From: Cycas panzhihuaensis
Lineage: Eukaryota; Cycadophyta
DNA: 64,000 nucleotides
Direction: 5' to 3'
Assembly: GCA_023213395.1 (NCBI GenBank)
Contig: CM041465.1
Span: 81,971,741-82,035,740, forward strand
A program made the translations under genes and the position numbers. The notes under the pieces are model-generated. The model was not told where the DNA came from and did no database searches. It was given only the letters and a program-made list of their open reading frames with translations. Below, in pieces: positions 11,630-22,699 of this stretch. The first letter of the stretch is position 1. Each line of letters begins with the position of its first letter.

Positions 11630-12829
11630 CATTGTATGATACCTCACTGAGTAGTACTATCATCTCGATGCTAGTGATAAGCTAAGGTCATATATTATGG
11701 CCACTCCTAGGCAGTACTTCCTTACAGAAGGGGGGTTATACAAAAGATCCTTTGATGGCATCATCCTTTATTACATCAACCTTAACAGAGTGAACCAGAT
11801 ACTTTGGGGGCTAATCCATGGCCAAGAGGATCTTTTGCATGGGTTACTATTGGTTTTCCCTCTTCAAGGATGCCCATGTCTATGCCTTGCAATGTTGTAG
11901 GTGTCAGGAGCACACCAACATCTTTTGTTTACCTTCCGAGTCCCTATGCCCCATTATTTCTCCTTAGCCTTTCTCCCAATGGGGATTAGACCTTGTTGGG
12001 GCTATAATCCCTTCTTCTTTATTGCAACATAATTTTATCTCGATCGTGATAAAGTATTTCACTAAATAGATTGAAGCGTTTAATTTATCTTCCACTTCCA
12101 GTAAGATGATAGCCACTTTAATCTACCAACACATTATCTGTTGATTCAAGGTTCTTGGTATCTTGATAATAGATAATAGAACTTCCATTTGTAATAAAGA
12201 AATGGATGAGCTTTGTAGGAAGTTTTAGATATTCCATAAGACTTCCTCTCCTTATTACCCTAAGGCTAATGGCCAAATTCAATCATTCAACAGAACTCTC
12301 ATAAGTATCCAAAAGAAAACCATCGTTTAATCTCAAAATATTAGCACCATCCTCTTCCCTCAGCTTTATGGTTGTACTGCACTTCCATTTGCATAGGCAC
12401 AGGGATGACTCTATTCTCCCTCATGTATGGAACTGAGGCAGTCCTTCCTTTGGAAGTTGAAATTCCCTCTTTGAGAGTTTTCCTTTAAGGTCTTATCGAT
12501 AAGAAATCCTATCGCTAGGCCCACCTCCTTAACCTCGAAGCTTTAAATGAGAGACATTTCATTGTATGTCAAGCAAATCTCACCTCCAAAGCTAGGGTGC
12601 AAAGAACATATGACAAATGCCTTCATGCTCACCCTTTGCATCCTGAGGAACATGTCCTTAATTTAAAATATACCCATGATTGCCTATCCAAATTTGGGCC
12701 TAAATGGATTGGTCCTTCGTCATTCTCGAAAGCCTTGATAATGGCGCCTATAGGATTGTAACTCTAGAGGGTCTTGAGTTTGAGAAGGCCATCAATGATA
12801 AATTCCTAAAGAAATTATATGTGTAACCT
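11630..12829 (+). pseudogene. OTA-type integrase, copy 1, catalytic Glu lost
   Basis: Integrase in several frames. The N-terminal zinc-binding part lies around 11,700-11,900. WGLDLVGAIIPSS near 11,980 carries the first catalytic Asp. ILIIDNRTSICNKEMDELC near 12,160 carries the second. ANGQIQSFNRTLISI near 12,270 is where relatives, and the copy at 17,400, read NGQIES: the third catalytic residue is Gln here. The C-terminal part (FGLKW-like GLNGL, ending KFLKKLYV-like) closes at the TAA at 12,828. Many stops and frameshifts are present. Copy 2 retains the Glu but has lost the first Asp. Confidence 0.8.
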
Positions 12830-13075
12830 TCCCTAATCCTGAGTAGATTAGGCACACACCTTCTCCTCTTTCGCTCTAAAATGAGCCTAAATTAACTCTC
12901 TAAGTGTCTCCATTCTCCCTAACTATAGGCATAATGGTAGCTTAGGGTGGCCTCTCACCTTGATATTTCCATCTCCTCTATTGTATCTTTTCCATTTCCA
13001 TCCAAGAGGAACACTTTATCCTAGTTAGATATGTAGACTTTCATTGCTCCTAAGCATGGAATTACACCCTAACTA
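12830..13075 (+). repeat. Post-integrase untranslated segment, copy 1
   Basis: This 246-bp non-coding stretch directly follows the integrase stop. It is repeated with high similarity at 17,976-18,225, for example CTGAGTAGATTAGGCACAC and CCTAAGCATGGAATTACAC in both. The two copies diverge abruptly after GGAATTACAC. It is the region before the 3' LTR, but no LTR start (GCTACCGGG) follows in either place. Confidence 0.7.
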
Positions 13076-13440
13076 GGGCTTCTTACTTAAGTGGTGCCTC
13101 CTTCTTGTTATTATTTCCTTTGCATATATGTTATGCTCCTTCAATGGACATGTATAATTCTCCCTCTCCTAGCCTCTCATGTACCTATCACCTATACATA
13201 TAGTGGTTGTGTCTATCCGCTATGAGTGTAGCCTTGTCTAAAAAGAAGCGCGAGTATCACTCAAGTGATCTAACAGGAAAAGCTATATATAACAATCAAA
13301 TAAAACCATCGTGATGCATAATCCCTCGCACACTAGTACATCTATATCTCCATGCATTTATCTCTCAATGTATATGTATAAATAATTAAATAGATAAAAC
13401 AAAGTAATAACATTATAAAACCATCACAAACATCATGATC
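13076..13440. other. Unassigned stretch at an element junction
   Basis: Nothing readable as protein or RNA. It sits between the end of copy 1 homology and the inner end of the inverted LTR copy, so it contains or borders a rearrangement breakpoint. Confidence 0.4.
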
Positions 13441-15795
13441 ATGGGTTGAATGGAATGCCAATTGGCCCCTGCCTGGAATTGCACCTCTAGGAGGGGTCAC
13501 TAAACCAGAATGAGATCAAGCAAAAATAACTAATAATTTTGGTGGCCATATACCTACGAGAACTAGGGAAAGAGAACACCTATAAACGGCATCTGTGCAT
13601 TGGAATATAGGTTCGAGGACCCAGAAATGATGCACAAACTCCTTTAGGGTAACTCCTCCTCAATTTGGAGTAACGAATGGAAGAGGGACCTCTTTAGTTC
13701 CCTGAGTAACCTTGAAAGGGGGCCCTTTCAACCTGGATGGTTGAAGGAGGGAGGAAGGAAGAAAGAGAATACGTCCTCACATGAAGAGGTAATGGAGGAG
13801 ATGAACCTTAGCAAGAAAGAAGAGAAACTCATGTATAAGCCTAAGGCAGCTTGTAATGCGAGTTAGACAAGAGAGCAGCTAGTTCCACAAACTAAGCATT
13901 GACCAAAGGGTATAACTTATGAGGTCTAGCTTAGGGAATAAATAAAGAAGGAGAAACAACCTTGGAAGGAGGTACTCCTAAGAAACTATACCAAAGGAGG
14001 TTCTAGGTATGAAGGGTTGACAAAGGATGTTGTCTTATTTTTGTCTTTCTATTGCTATATGATAGAGAGATGTGAAGCGAGACTATTGTGCTTAGGGTAT
14101 ACAAGAAATGACTTTAAAAGAAAAACAATGTATTCTTCCTCTTTATCTCTAGATGCAACCTCACTCTCTTTATTCTTTTATATGCAAGGAAAGAATGCAA
14201 GCAAATTGCTAAGTAGGCAAAAAGTTGAAGCAAGAGATGCAAAGCTATTTCGTGATATGCAATAAAGGGATATGAGTATGTACGGATGAGTGCCTACCCA
14301 CCTTGCCTAAGCCTTAGTAAGGGTGAAGGCCCTTACAAAAGGAGTAAACAAGTTGGTGTGCATGCATTAAAGAAGAAGGTAAGCACCTACCGATGCAGAC
14401 TAGCTAAATCCCCAACTATATGAATTCAAGTGGATAAGGAAGAAACAACTAGTAAAGTGTAAAATAGCGTAATCGTTTCTTTTCATTTTATCTAGGGGCA
14501 TACAAGAAATGGGGACTAAAGGGTAAGAGTAGGAAGACTAGGGAGAGAGACGTACCTAGAGAATATGACAATCAGGGTAGCGCTATCCTCACCATTCTCA
14601 CAATCCTTGATCTTCTCCTCATGGGTGGTGTAATGGGAAGGATGCCGACAAAAAGGAGAGGGCTTCCTTACCTTCCCCCAAAACTGAAACAAAAGGAAAA
14701 TGTAAAGAAAGGAAATGGAAACACTAAAATGACTTTACTTTACAATTTTAAAGTGATAGAAAAGCAACTACTAAGTGAAAGAGGAGCATACCTAGGATGA
14801 AGATCCCAGCTTACTCCAAACAAAAGGAAACCTACACAAACAAAGCTTGCCTTTTCCCAAGGGACACCCAACACATGTGGGGATAAGTATGTGCAAGGAA
14901 ATATGGCAAAATACATGTCTCTCTTTAAAATTAAAAAAAAACATTCAATGTTAATATTGCTCCTTATTTCACATATATTATTAAATATGTGATGTAGGAG
15001 AAAGGGGGTGAGAAGGAGAGAAATGGGTAGCCTCAGAATGGTTAACCCTCCATATCTGAATTGCTCTACGCTATCTACAAGCACCAAGAGAAAGGGTAAA
15101 GAAATTAAAACAACCCAATAATAAGTGCAAATAAGTTTCTGTAAAAGTGGACAAGAGTAGTAAAAGGAGTTACAAATGTTACAAAAGTTGTAAAGTGTAA
15201 CTTTACGCTTTGTTGCAAGAGTTAACCCAAAATACAAAAGGGGTATGGAGTAGGGTTGAAACCCTAGCCATGTAGGATCTTTGATAGCTAGTTGCAAATG
15301 CAGTAATGGGTTGCCTATGGTGTCACTAGCATATATCTTCTCCTCAATGGTTCTCCAAGAAATCAAGGGAGGTATAGAGGAGAGGGGGGTAGAGGAAGGG
15401 GGCTGCCCTTAAGGAGAAGGAGTTTTAGGTGTAGGACCCTGCCTATGGCTCCTTTCTCTCTTTGTATAACCCTCTTCCCTACTACCTCCTTGAAGAACCT
15501 AAAGAGAACCAAGAGGAAGGAAGTGGATAGGCCAAGAGGAGGGAGGGTTTGCCTCTCGATATAGTAGAGAAAAGAAGAAAGAAACTCACTACAAGAAGCA
15601 TTAGTAGAAGAGTATCTATGTTATTCAAAAGGAAAATCAAAGGACTGATCTAAGAGTACCTAGTAAAGGGAGATCTAAAGTAGACCTACCTTGCAAACCA
15701 GGTGAAGAAGAGGATCTCGTGGGGTTTGTTAGAAGAAACCCTTGTAGTGCAACAAATGAAGAACAAAACCTTAATCAAAAGGACACCTGGAGCCT
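13441..15795 (-). repeat. Inverted OTA LTR and leader (copy B), 5' truncated
   Basis: The reverse complement matches 3,690 to 6,020 of copy A in order. Landmarks are GAGGCAAACCCTCC (near 15,550), the GGGGGAAGGTAAGGAA motif (near 14,670) and TCCTCGAACC (near 13,615, with TAGTGACCCCT-AGAGGT beyond it). The first ~900 bases of the LTR are missing at the 15,795 end, where the sequence jumps directly into plus-strand pol. The longest open frame in the window (14,740-15,366, minus, 208 codons) lies wholly inside this LTR and resembles no protein I know, so I treat it as chance. Confidence 0.75.
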
Positions 15796-15804
15796 GGAGC
15801 TTGG

Positions 15805-16735
15805 TGATGCAATTTATCTTTCATGACCTCCCATAAACAAAAGCTTTTAGGTTTTCATGGATGACATGATGGATCTTTCATACATAAGGGCCCACCATCC
15901 TAACGATTTATGAGCCATCTTTACCAGGTCTCATAAATATCACATGAGATTAAACCCTCTTAAATATGTATTTGTTGTAAGAGCTGGCAAACTCCTTGGT
16001 TTTCTTGTTTCAAAACAAGGAATCTAGATTGATCCTAATAAAGTCAAGGCCATCCTTGGCATGTCTCCTCCCAAGACTCAACGATAAATTAAGTCATTTT
16101 TGGGTAGATTAGGCTTCCTCAGGCATATTTTGGCAAACTTAGCCATAAATGCTAAACCCCTCACTAACTTATTGAAGAAGGGGGATCCTTCCGTGTGGTC
16201 TCCAAAGGCCCAGGAAGCTTTGGAAGAGCTCAAAAGAGCCTTGGCTTCCGCCCTAATCTTGGTGCCTACCCTCTTCGATCGATCCTTTATCATTTATAAT
16301 TCATCTATTGATGAGTCATTAGGGGCTATGCTGGCCCAAGAGGATGACTCAAGAACCAAGAGGGCCATCTACTTTATCAGTTGTACCTTAGTTGTTGTTG
16401 AGCTTAACTACTCCCCTACCAAGAAGGAATGCCTCACCTTGGTGCATGCCGCCAAGAAATTCAGGCATTACCAAATGATCATTCAAACCAATCCCTTGAG
16501 ATACCTCTTAACCTGATATGATCTAATAGGTAAGATCATCAAGTGGGCCATCCTCCTTCAAGAATTTGACCTCCAAATTGTTAATAGGAAGTCAAAGAAA
16601 GGGATGGTGGTTACCGAACAACTAGCTGATTCCCCCATCTGTAACTCTTTGAACGTTGCTATTGATGATTCTTTACCAGATGAGCCTATCTTTTCCATTT
16701 AAAACTCATCCCTCTCTCCATTCATTAATAGTGAA
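15805..16735 (+). pseudogene. OTA-type RT end and RNase H, copy 2
   Basis: This starts abruptly inside RT at a point equivalent to 10,689 (GTGATGCAATTTATCTT). It runs through the MDDM active-site strand, the connection and RNase H (LGRLGFLRHILANLAINAK, SLGAMLAQEDDSRTKRAIYF, KKECLTLVHAAKKFRHY at 16,100-16,470). One long open piece, 16,100-16,516, has no stops, so this copy is slightly better preserved than copy 1. The abrupt start next to inverted LTR sequence marks a rearrangement rather than normal element structure. Confidence 0.85.
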
Positions 16736-16739
16736 TGAT

Positions 16740-17975
16740 ACGAGGACATTATACGATACCTCACTAAGTAGTAGTATCATCTTAATGTTAGTGATAAGGT
16801 AAGGTCATACATTACGACCACTCCTAAGAAGTACTTCCTCATAGAAGGGGTGTTATATAAAAGATCCTTTGATGGCATCCTGCTTTATTCCATCGATCTT
16901 AACAGAGCAAACTAGATACTTTGTGAGTTCCATAATGACATTTGTGTAGGCCACCTTGGAGGCCAATCCATGGCCCATAGGATCTTTTGCATGGGTTACT
17001 ATTAGTTGCCCCTCTTCAAGGATGCCCGTGCCTATGCCTTGCGATGTCATAGGTGTTAGGAGCACACCAACATCTTCCATTTACCTTCCAAGGACCTACG
17101 TCCCATTTCTCCATGGCCTTTCTCTCAATGGGGATTAGAACTCATTAGGGCCATAACCCCTTCTTCTTCATTACAGCATAAGTTTATCTTGACCGTGATA
17201 AATTATTTCTCTAAATAGGTTGAAGCGTTCCCTTTGTCTTCCAGTTCCAGTAAGATGGTATCCACTTTCATCTACCAATACATTATCTGTTTATTCAAGG
17301 TTCCAGATATCTTGATCACAGATAATGAAACTCCCATTTATGATAAAGAAATAGATGAGATTTGTAAGAAGTTTCAAATATCCCATAACATTTCCTCTGC
17401 TTATTACCCTCGAGCCAATGGCCAAATTGAATCATTTAAGAAAACTCTCATAAGCATCCTAAAGAAAACCATCGCTTAATCTGAAGAATATTGGCACCTT
17501 CAACTTCCCTTAGCTTTATGGGTGTACGACACTTCCATTTGCATAGCCAGAGGGATGACTTTTTTCTCCCTTGTGTATGGAACTGAGGTAGTCCTTCCTT
17601 TGGAAGTTGAAATTCCCTCCTTGTAGTTTCCTTCGAGGTATTATCGATAGGGAATCGTATTGTTAGGACTACCTCCTTGACCTCGAAGCTTTAGACGAGA
17701 GGCATTTGATTGTATATCAAGCAAATCTTACCTCTAAATCTAGGGTGCAAAGAACGTATGACAAATATCTTTGCCCTCACCCTTTGCATCCTAAGGGCCA
17801 TGTCCTTAAGTTAGAATATCTCCATGATCGCCTATCCAAATTTGGGCCTAAATGGGTTCGTCCTTCCGTCATTCTTGAAAGTGTCGATAATGGCGCCTAT
17901 AGGATTACAACTCTAGAAGGTCTTGAGTTTAAGAAGGCCATAAACAGTAAATTCCTAAAGAAATTCTATGTGTAA
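16740..17975 (+). pseudogene. OTA-type integrase, copy 2, first Asp lost
   Basis: Integrase equivalent to 11,630-12,829. The first catalytic position reads WGLELIRA near 17,130, so Asp has become Glu. The second Asp is intact in DILITDNETPIYDKEIDEIC (17,310-17,370). The third residue is intact in RANGQIESFKKTLISI (17,415-17,460). The C-terminal domain at 17,706-17,975 (KSRVQRTYDKYLCPHPLHP, LSKFGPKWVRPSVIL, KFLKKFYV) is open and ends at the same TAA as copy 1. Stops remain at 17,215 and 17,477. Confidence 0.85.
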
Positions 17976-18225
17976 CCTTCCCTACTCCTGAGTAGATTAG
18001 GCACACCCCTTCTCCTCTTTCACTCTGAAATAAGCCTGAACTACCTCTTAGTGTGTCTCCATTCTTCCTAACCACAGGTAGAATGGTGGCTTAGGGTGGC
18101 CTCTCACTTTTATAATTCCATCTCCTCTATTTTAAATTTTCCATTTCCCTCATAGGGGAACCCTTCATCCTAGTTATATGTGTATACTTACGTTGCTCCT
18201 AAGCATGGAATTACACCTAATCTGA
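17976..18225 (+). repeat. Post-integrase untranslated segment, copy 2
   Basis: Second copy of the 12,830-13,075 segment, with the same start (after the integrase TAA) and the same end (GGAATTACAC). The shared end in two copies suggests either a common 3' boundary of a transduplicated unit or the point just before a lost 3' LTR. Confidence 0.7.
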
Positions 18226-18474
18226 ATTTGAATGGAAAAGTAAAGACTTAATCCAATCGAAACAAATCCAGAACAAATTTACAATAATATTACATTAATT
18301 TGAAGATATTTAAAATTTCTCTTATAAAATTCCTTATGTTTGTGCTCTATTGAGCATGCAAAGTATTGCTACAGCAAGTTGGGAGAGATAAAATGACTGT
18401 TGGGTACTTTTTAGACTGCTATACACTCTTTGGAACCACTGCCAACAAAGTATGCATGGAGTTTTGGTTGTTGA

Positions 18475-18880
18475 TAACCAAAAGAAATCCCTTTCTTGGA
18501 GAAGAATTCTACTGGCGTCTCTTCCTTGGACTGCTGCGACTATTTTTTTCTTCCCTCAGGTGCAACTACGCCTTCTTGGGCTCCTTCACTACCCCCACAG
18601 ACAGATTTAGGTGTTGTTCTGTCGCTCCTTCCATCTATTTGCACTTTCATTTCTTCTTTCTCTCCTATGCAGATTTTCCATCTTAGAGACGTTCTTTCTT
18701 TTTAAAAAGTAATTTTGGATCAGCTTTCCTCAAATCTTGCTCCTCTTATTGCATTTATGGCTGCTGGGCATCCTTCCATGTCTTTCGTGAAGAAAATTCA
18801 TTGTTTTAAAACCCTACGATGCGTAGTTTCTTCCTCAACGATTTTTCTATTTTTTAGTTCTTCAATGAATTCATAAACGG
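18475..18880 (+). pseudogene. Unrecognised coding-like segment
   Basis: Frame 1 is open from about 18,478 to a TAA at 18,703 and stays open after it to about 18,880. It lacks a good ATG. It reads as a Ser/Pro-rich stretch (LPSGATTPSWAPSLPP), then after the stop VILDQLSSNLAPLIAF and GHPSMSFVKKIHCFK. The composition is more protein-like and less AT-rich than its surroundings. I do not recognise it. It could be the N-terminal part of a LINE ORF1 or a host gene fragment. It lies between the OTA copy 2 and the minus-strand gypsy element. Confidence 0.3.
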
Positions 18881-19040
18881 TTAAAAAAAACCCACCTAAA
18901 CCCATTTAATCTATGGGTTTTTCTCTTTTATTGCATAGAGGACACGTGTAAAAATGTCCTAAAATTTTATGCAAAACAGACTCCGTTTTCCCCATCAAAA
19001 ACATTATCGTTTTTACATTTTTACCATTTTCCATTTTTTG

Positions 19041-19220
19041 CAGTTCGCACTGTTGCACCTGCAGTCCGCATTGGTTGTACTTGTAGTTGTTCTTGCAGTT
19101 GCACTTGTAAACTACGTGGTTGCACTTGTAGACCACTTGATTACACTTAGTTGCACTTATAGTCCACTTGGTTGCACTTGTAGACCACCCTGTTGCACTT
19201 AGTTGTACTTGGTTGTACTT
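19041..19220. repeat. 21-bp minisatellite
   Basis: Seven to nine imperfect units of about 21 bp, consensus near GGTTGCACTTGTAGACCACTT, are arranged head to tail, with a few half units. Because the period is a multiple of three the minus strand stays open through it (18,906-19,241) and repeats a seven-residue motif VVYKCNH. I take the ORF as a by-product of the repeat, not a gene. Confidence 0.8.
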
Positions 19221-19329
19221 TTTTTTACATTTTTTAAGCATCTTAATGGCATTTTTCTATTAAATGAAGGTTACAAATATGAAAAACAAGGCATTTTAAG
19301 AGTATTATGAAATTAAAGATCTAAAAATA

Positions 19330-20700
19330 GATTAGAACTCCCTTTTTTTAGGAGTTCATGGCCTCATGAACTTTATAGTTGTAGATGAGGGAATTTGATT
19401 TTCCCTATCTCCCTATTGTACCATTTTACCTTGTTGGGTACTTATCCTTTTTCTACAATTTTGAAGGACTCGATTGTGCCTCTTCGAGTCTTGGTCTACT
19501 TTATTTGAAGAATGCAATTATTTTTCATTGGTTCCTCTTTCTCTATTCATAGCTCCTCTAGATTTGGTAAGAGTGGAACTCTGTCTTCGTCTTCATCCAA
19601 CATGGATGGCTTGAACATCTTTAGATTCTCAACATTCACTATGGAATACATCTTCATGAATTCTGGAAGTTCAAGATAGAAATCATTTTCCCCAATCTTC
19701 TTCAAGATTGTAAAAGGACCATAATGTATAGGCTTTAACTTTTTGCCTTCACCTTGCAATTATTTTTTACTAAGGTACAACCAAACTCTATCTCCTTCTT
19801 TAAAGGAATGGCTGGTTCTATATATATCATGCCTCTGTTTGTATCTTTGTTGGGATTTTTAAAGCTTCTCTTCAACCTGTTGATGGATTTTTTTGATTCT
19901 TTCCAAGAATCTTTGTGCCTTTTCATCTGCTTCTTCCTCCTTTCCATTTTCTATAGAAAGTTGAGTAGAAAATTCTAGATCAAAAGGACTTGCAGGAAGA
20001 AATTCTAAATATACCTTAAATGGTGGTTTCTGGGTTGAGCTATGGATAGCTCTATTGAAGGCAAATTGCAAGTATAGGAGACTTTCATCCCAAGTCTTAG
20101 GATGCTTGGTATTATATCCTCGTAACAACTGTACTAATGTCCTATTGACAACTTCAGTCTGGTCGTATGTTTGAGGATAAAAAGTCATGCTTATATTTAG
20201 CTTCGTATCCATCATTCCCCAAAGTGTTTGCTAAAAATGAATTAGAAATCTAATGTATCAATCAGAAATGATTAAGTAGGGAAGTCCAAAATGCTCCCAA
20301 ATATGCAGGAAAAATAATATAGCTATGTCTTCTCCTGTATGTGTCTTTCTATAGGGAATCAATATCACCATTTTACTGAACCAATCAAAAACTACAAACA
20401 AATAATCCATACCATTTTTGGTTCATGGTAGTCCTCCGAGGAAATCCATGGAGATACTCTCCCATGGTCGTGATGGAACAGGAAGTGGAATGTACAATCC
20501 AAACTTCCTATTGGCCAGCTTTGATGTGCTACTTAATGTACACCTTCGTACTATTGTAGTCACATCTTGATGCATATTTGGCTAATACATATATTGCTAC
20601 AAGTTTAGTAATGTCTTTCCCACTCCAAATTGTCCTGGAACCCAAGAGGTGTGAGCTTATCTTACCACTTCATTCGGTCTATATGTTTTAGAATGTAAAG
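19330..20700 (-). pseudogene. Ty3/gypsy integrase (minus-strand element), degenerate
   Basis: Read from 20,700 downward. The zinc-binding end is near 20,550 (RRCTLSS, second Cys replaced by Ser). MDFLGGLP carries the first Asp near 20,440. GLPYLIISD carries the second near 20,260. DQTEVVNRTLVQLLRGYN carries the Glu near 20,140, so the DDE triad is complete. The C-terminal domain KKLKPIHYGPFTILKKIGEN is at about 19,745-19,690, with NVENLKMFKP after it. A conserved tail (VPNKVKWYNREIGKI) runs to about 19,370 past a stop at 19,547. Frameshifts split it near 19,760 and 19,860. It is the same lineage as the element at 1-1,891. Confidence 0.85.
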
Positions 20701-20879
20701 CTTGTCTTACTTGAAAAGAAGGCCATCTTTCATCTAGAAATCAGCAACTACTTTTCCTTGCTGTAGCTACTCAAAGACAGGCTTGAATGCCTCATCTTTC
20801 AGGTATAAATCAACATATTCATCATGGAAGAAAGGTTGAAATTGTATAGCTACCAACAAACTAGAAATACCTTATTGTT

Positions 20880-22110
20880 GAGGAGGTCTAGACAATAAGT
20901 CTATAATTTTATTTGTTGTTCCTTTCTTGTACTTAACTACAATGTGAAACTGCTATAAATATGACATCCACTTCATATGCCTAGCCTATTGCAATTTGGA
21001 CTGAGTCTGCAAGAATTATAAAGGCTTGTGGTCAATGGGGATGACCACTTCTTTTCCCAACAAATATGGTCTCCAATGCTTCACTGCTTGGTGCAATGCA
21101 TAGAGCTCCTTATCATATGTTGGGTAGTTTATGACAGTTCCATTAAATGTCTCTAAATGGTATGTTATTGGTCTTCCTTCTTGCTTCAACACTTCTCCTA
21201 TGGCATAGCCTGAAGCATCAGTCTCAAATTTAAATGGTTTCTACAACGAGAGTAAAGTTAAAACTGGTGCCTCACAAATTTTCTGCTTCAAAAGCCTGAA
21301 AGCTTTTTCTTGTTCATTCTCCCAATGAAACTTTACATGTCCTCCCGTCAATGTATGAAGAGGTGTTACAATTTGAGAGAATTTGAAAATAAATTTTCTT
21401 AAATATTAATATGCACCAATGAAACTTCTTACTTCCGTGGTTGTCTTGGGTGTGGGCTAATTGAGAATGAGTTTAATTTTTGTTAGGTCAATCTTCAACT
21501 CTCCTCCTCCAACTATGAAACCTAAGAAGATGAGAGATGACTTTCTAAACTCGCACTTCTTCATATTAAGTTTCAACTGTTGCTCTTGGAGAACTTTGAG
21601 CACTTGCTCAACATGTTGGAGATGCTCCTCTCAAGTATGACTAAAAATCAGAATATCATCTAGATAAACAAATACAAAGTCATCAATGAAAGGTCTTAAT
21701 ACCTCATTCATCAACCTCATGGAGGTGGTAGGTGCATTACATAGACCAAACGACATTACCAACCATTCAAATAATCCTTTCTTCAATTTGAAGGTTGTCT
21801 TCCAAGCATCCTCCTCTCAGATTGGAACCTGATGGTAGCCTGATTTCAGGTCCAATTTGTTAAAATATCTTGCTGACTATAGCTGATCTAATAAGTTATT
21901 GATCCATGGTAAGGGATGTCGATTCTTTATGGTGATCTTATTCAAAGCCCGGTAATCAATGCACATTCTCCATCCTCCATCTTTCTTTGGCACCAAAATA
22001 ATAGGTGAACTACATGGGGAACAACTCGACTTGATCATTTCTTGTTCTAAGAGTTCTTAAATCTGCCTCTTAATCTCTTCATTCTCCAAAACCAAGTTTT
22101 AGTAGAGACT
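20880..22110 (-). pseudogene. Ty3/gypsy reverse transcriptase and RNase H (minus)
   Basis: Read from 22,110 downward: [20 protein letters not shown], then [20 protein letters not shown], the first Asp in FNKLDLKSGYHQVPI (near 21,860), [11 protein letters not shown], and the active site [14 protein letters not shown] at about 21,655-21,695, intact. KKCEFRKSSLIFLGFIVGG follows near 21,550. The RNase H region extends to about 20,890. A few single stops replace Trp, Gln or Glu codons, so it is inactive though very readable. This LDLKSGYHQ/YLDD form differs from the OTA RT at 10,540 (MDSFFGYNQ/FMDD). Confidence 0.85.
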
Positions 22111-22377
22111 AAGATTTGGCAAAGGTGAATCGTCAACCAGTTGGATTTCATGTTCAATTTCCCTTTTAGGGGGCAGCCCTTTTGGCTCTTGGAATACGTT
22201 ATTATACTTATTCCTTAGGCCTTTAATCTGCTATACTTGCTTCCTATCTAGTGCCTATATTAAGGACTATGCTTGCTCTTTTCCTTCCACATTTTGCTTT
22301 ATCATCAGTAGCACAAACTTCGTACAAGCATTAATCAATCTTTTCACTTGTTGGGAAGCTATGAGAGAGATCTTCTT

Positions 22378-22600
22378 TTATGGATTTGATGCATTGATCG
22401 GATATGATTTCCCATCCTTGATGAGTCGAATCTCTCTCAGCCTCCTATGATGAACTCCATCTCTATCATAGAGATATGGGATGCCAAACACAACTTGACA
22501 AACATCCAAAGGGACTACTTCATCAATGAACTTTTGGCTTCCTCTATCAAATATGGCATTAACCATACTTTGCTTCACTTGGATTCTTACCATGAAGAGC
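22378..22600 (-). pseudogene. Retroelement aspartic protease (minus), truncated
   Basis: VRIQVKQSMVNAIFDRGSQK carries the protease active-site loop, DRGSQ where DTGSQ is expected. It is followed almost at once by EVVPLDVCQVVFGIPYLYD and RLIKDGKSYPINA, which in related elements lies about 60 residues further on. The middle of the protease is therefore deleted, and the catalytic Thr is Arg. It lies between Gag (upstream) and RT (downstream), the normal order. Confidence 0.7.
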
Positions 22601-22699
22601 TCCTCTCTAATCTCTGGATCAACTTGTTGATGGTTATTTTTAGGCTATGCATTAGCCATGAGCATCAACTTCTCATTGACTCCTTCAATGCCAAAAACT

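Noticed and set aside
13600-13620. tRNA-like GGTTCGAGGACCC string near 13,610, and a similar GTCCTCGAACCTGC near 5,852
   Set aside because: It resembles a T-arm, but no acceptor, D-arm or anticodon arm can be folded around it. It belongs to the LTR end.
14740-15366. 208-codon minus-strand ORF, the longest stop-free frame outside the gap
   Set aside because: It lies entirely in the inverted OTA LTR (copy B). The homologous part of copy A is not open, and the product is a hydrophobic, low-information sequence without family resemblance.
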